Under the pieces are notes generated by a model. That model worked only from the letters and a program-made list of their open reading frames with translations, was not told the origin of the DNA and searched no databases. A stretch of 64,000 bases of DNA from UBA10347 sp905182135 (GTDB taxonomy: Bacteria; Actinomycetota; Acidimicrobiia; Acidimicrobiales; UBA10347). A program made the position numbers and the translations under genes. Position 1 is the first letter of the stretch, and each line of letters begins with the position of its first letter. Below, in pieces: positions 63,905 to 64,000 of the stretch. The stretch covers positions 124,001 through 188,000 of the forward strand of contig CAWUSE010000001.1 in assembly GCA_963925805.1 (NCBI GenBank), written 5' to 3'.

Positions 63905-64000
63905 TTAGGCGCGGATAACGCCGTCGGCGATCGCAGCGGCGGACACTGCTGGGGCTACTGCTTGGAGTACTCGGGGATCGAATACCGAGGGGATGATGTA
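63905..64000 (-). CDS. C-terminal end of NAD(P)-dependent malic enzyme, cut by window edge
   Basis: The last 31 residues read YIIPSVFDPRVLQAVAP then an Ala-rich helix ending DGVIRA. YIIPSxFDxRV is the C-terminal signature of short bacterial malic enzymes, which decarboxylate malate to pyruvate. Everything else is outside the window. It runs toward argS with a 184-bp gap. Confidence 0.75.
   Translation of the reverse strand, partial: YIIPSVFDPRVLQAVAPAVSAAAIADGVIRA

Overview
This window is a mid-GC chromosome segment from an actinobacterium, probably of the class Acidimicrobiia or close to it. That placement is inferred from an actinobacterial-style RpoC coiled-coil insertion, a Rho with a long Asn/Asp/Arg/Gly-rich insert, an unusually long GlmS, and several genes that look leaderless. 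Nearly everything lies on the minus strand; only five genes lie on the plus strand. I found no tRNA or rRNA genes, CRISPR array, transposase, prophage or replication origin.

Reading along the minus strand from the right edge: the end of a malic enzyme (partial), argS-lysA, then a threonine block (hom-thrC-GNAT-thrH), rho, rpoB-rpoC, a 1.3 kb stretch without recognisable genes, ung, rpsL-rpsG-fusA-tuf-rpsJ, and the long S10-spc-alpha ribosomal cluster (rplC to rplQ, including secY, adk, infA and rpoA). These are followed by truA, rplM-rpsI-glmM-glmS, alr, a DUF3524/GTDC1-type glycosyltransferase, tsaE-tsaB-rimI-tsaD, groES and the start of groEL. The ancestral gene order rpoBC-rpsL-rpsG-fusA-tuf-S10-spc-alpha-L13/S9 is kept, but three plus-strand insertions interrupt it: engB before rpsL, an ABC exporter pair between rpsJ and rplC, and a giant alpha-2-macroglobulin-like lipoprotein plus an aminotransferase between truA and rplM.

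Functionally the window is mostly housekeeping: transcription (RNA polymerase core, Rho), translation (about 30 ribosomal proteins, EF-Tu, EF-G, IF-1, ArgRS), protein export (SecY), chaperonin, cell-wall precursor supply (GlmS, GlmM, Alr), tRNA modification (t6A by TsaB/D/E, pseudouridine by TruA, probably queuosine mannosylation), and aspartate-family amino acids (Hom, ThrC, ThrH, LysA).

No clear defence or novel multi-gene system was found. The most interesting points are: a -10 hexamer TANNNT placed exactly 6 or 7 nt before six start codons (leaderless transcripts); an infA whose homologous N-terminus begins at an ATC codon; a 1,141-residue GlmS with two extra regions; a bacterial homologue of the queuosine mannosyltransferase beside the t6A genes; shared acidic tails on L4 and L22; and shared Asn-Asp-Arg-Gly repeats in Rho and S5.
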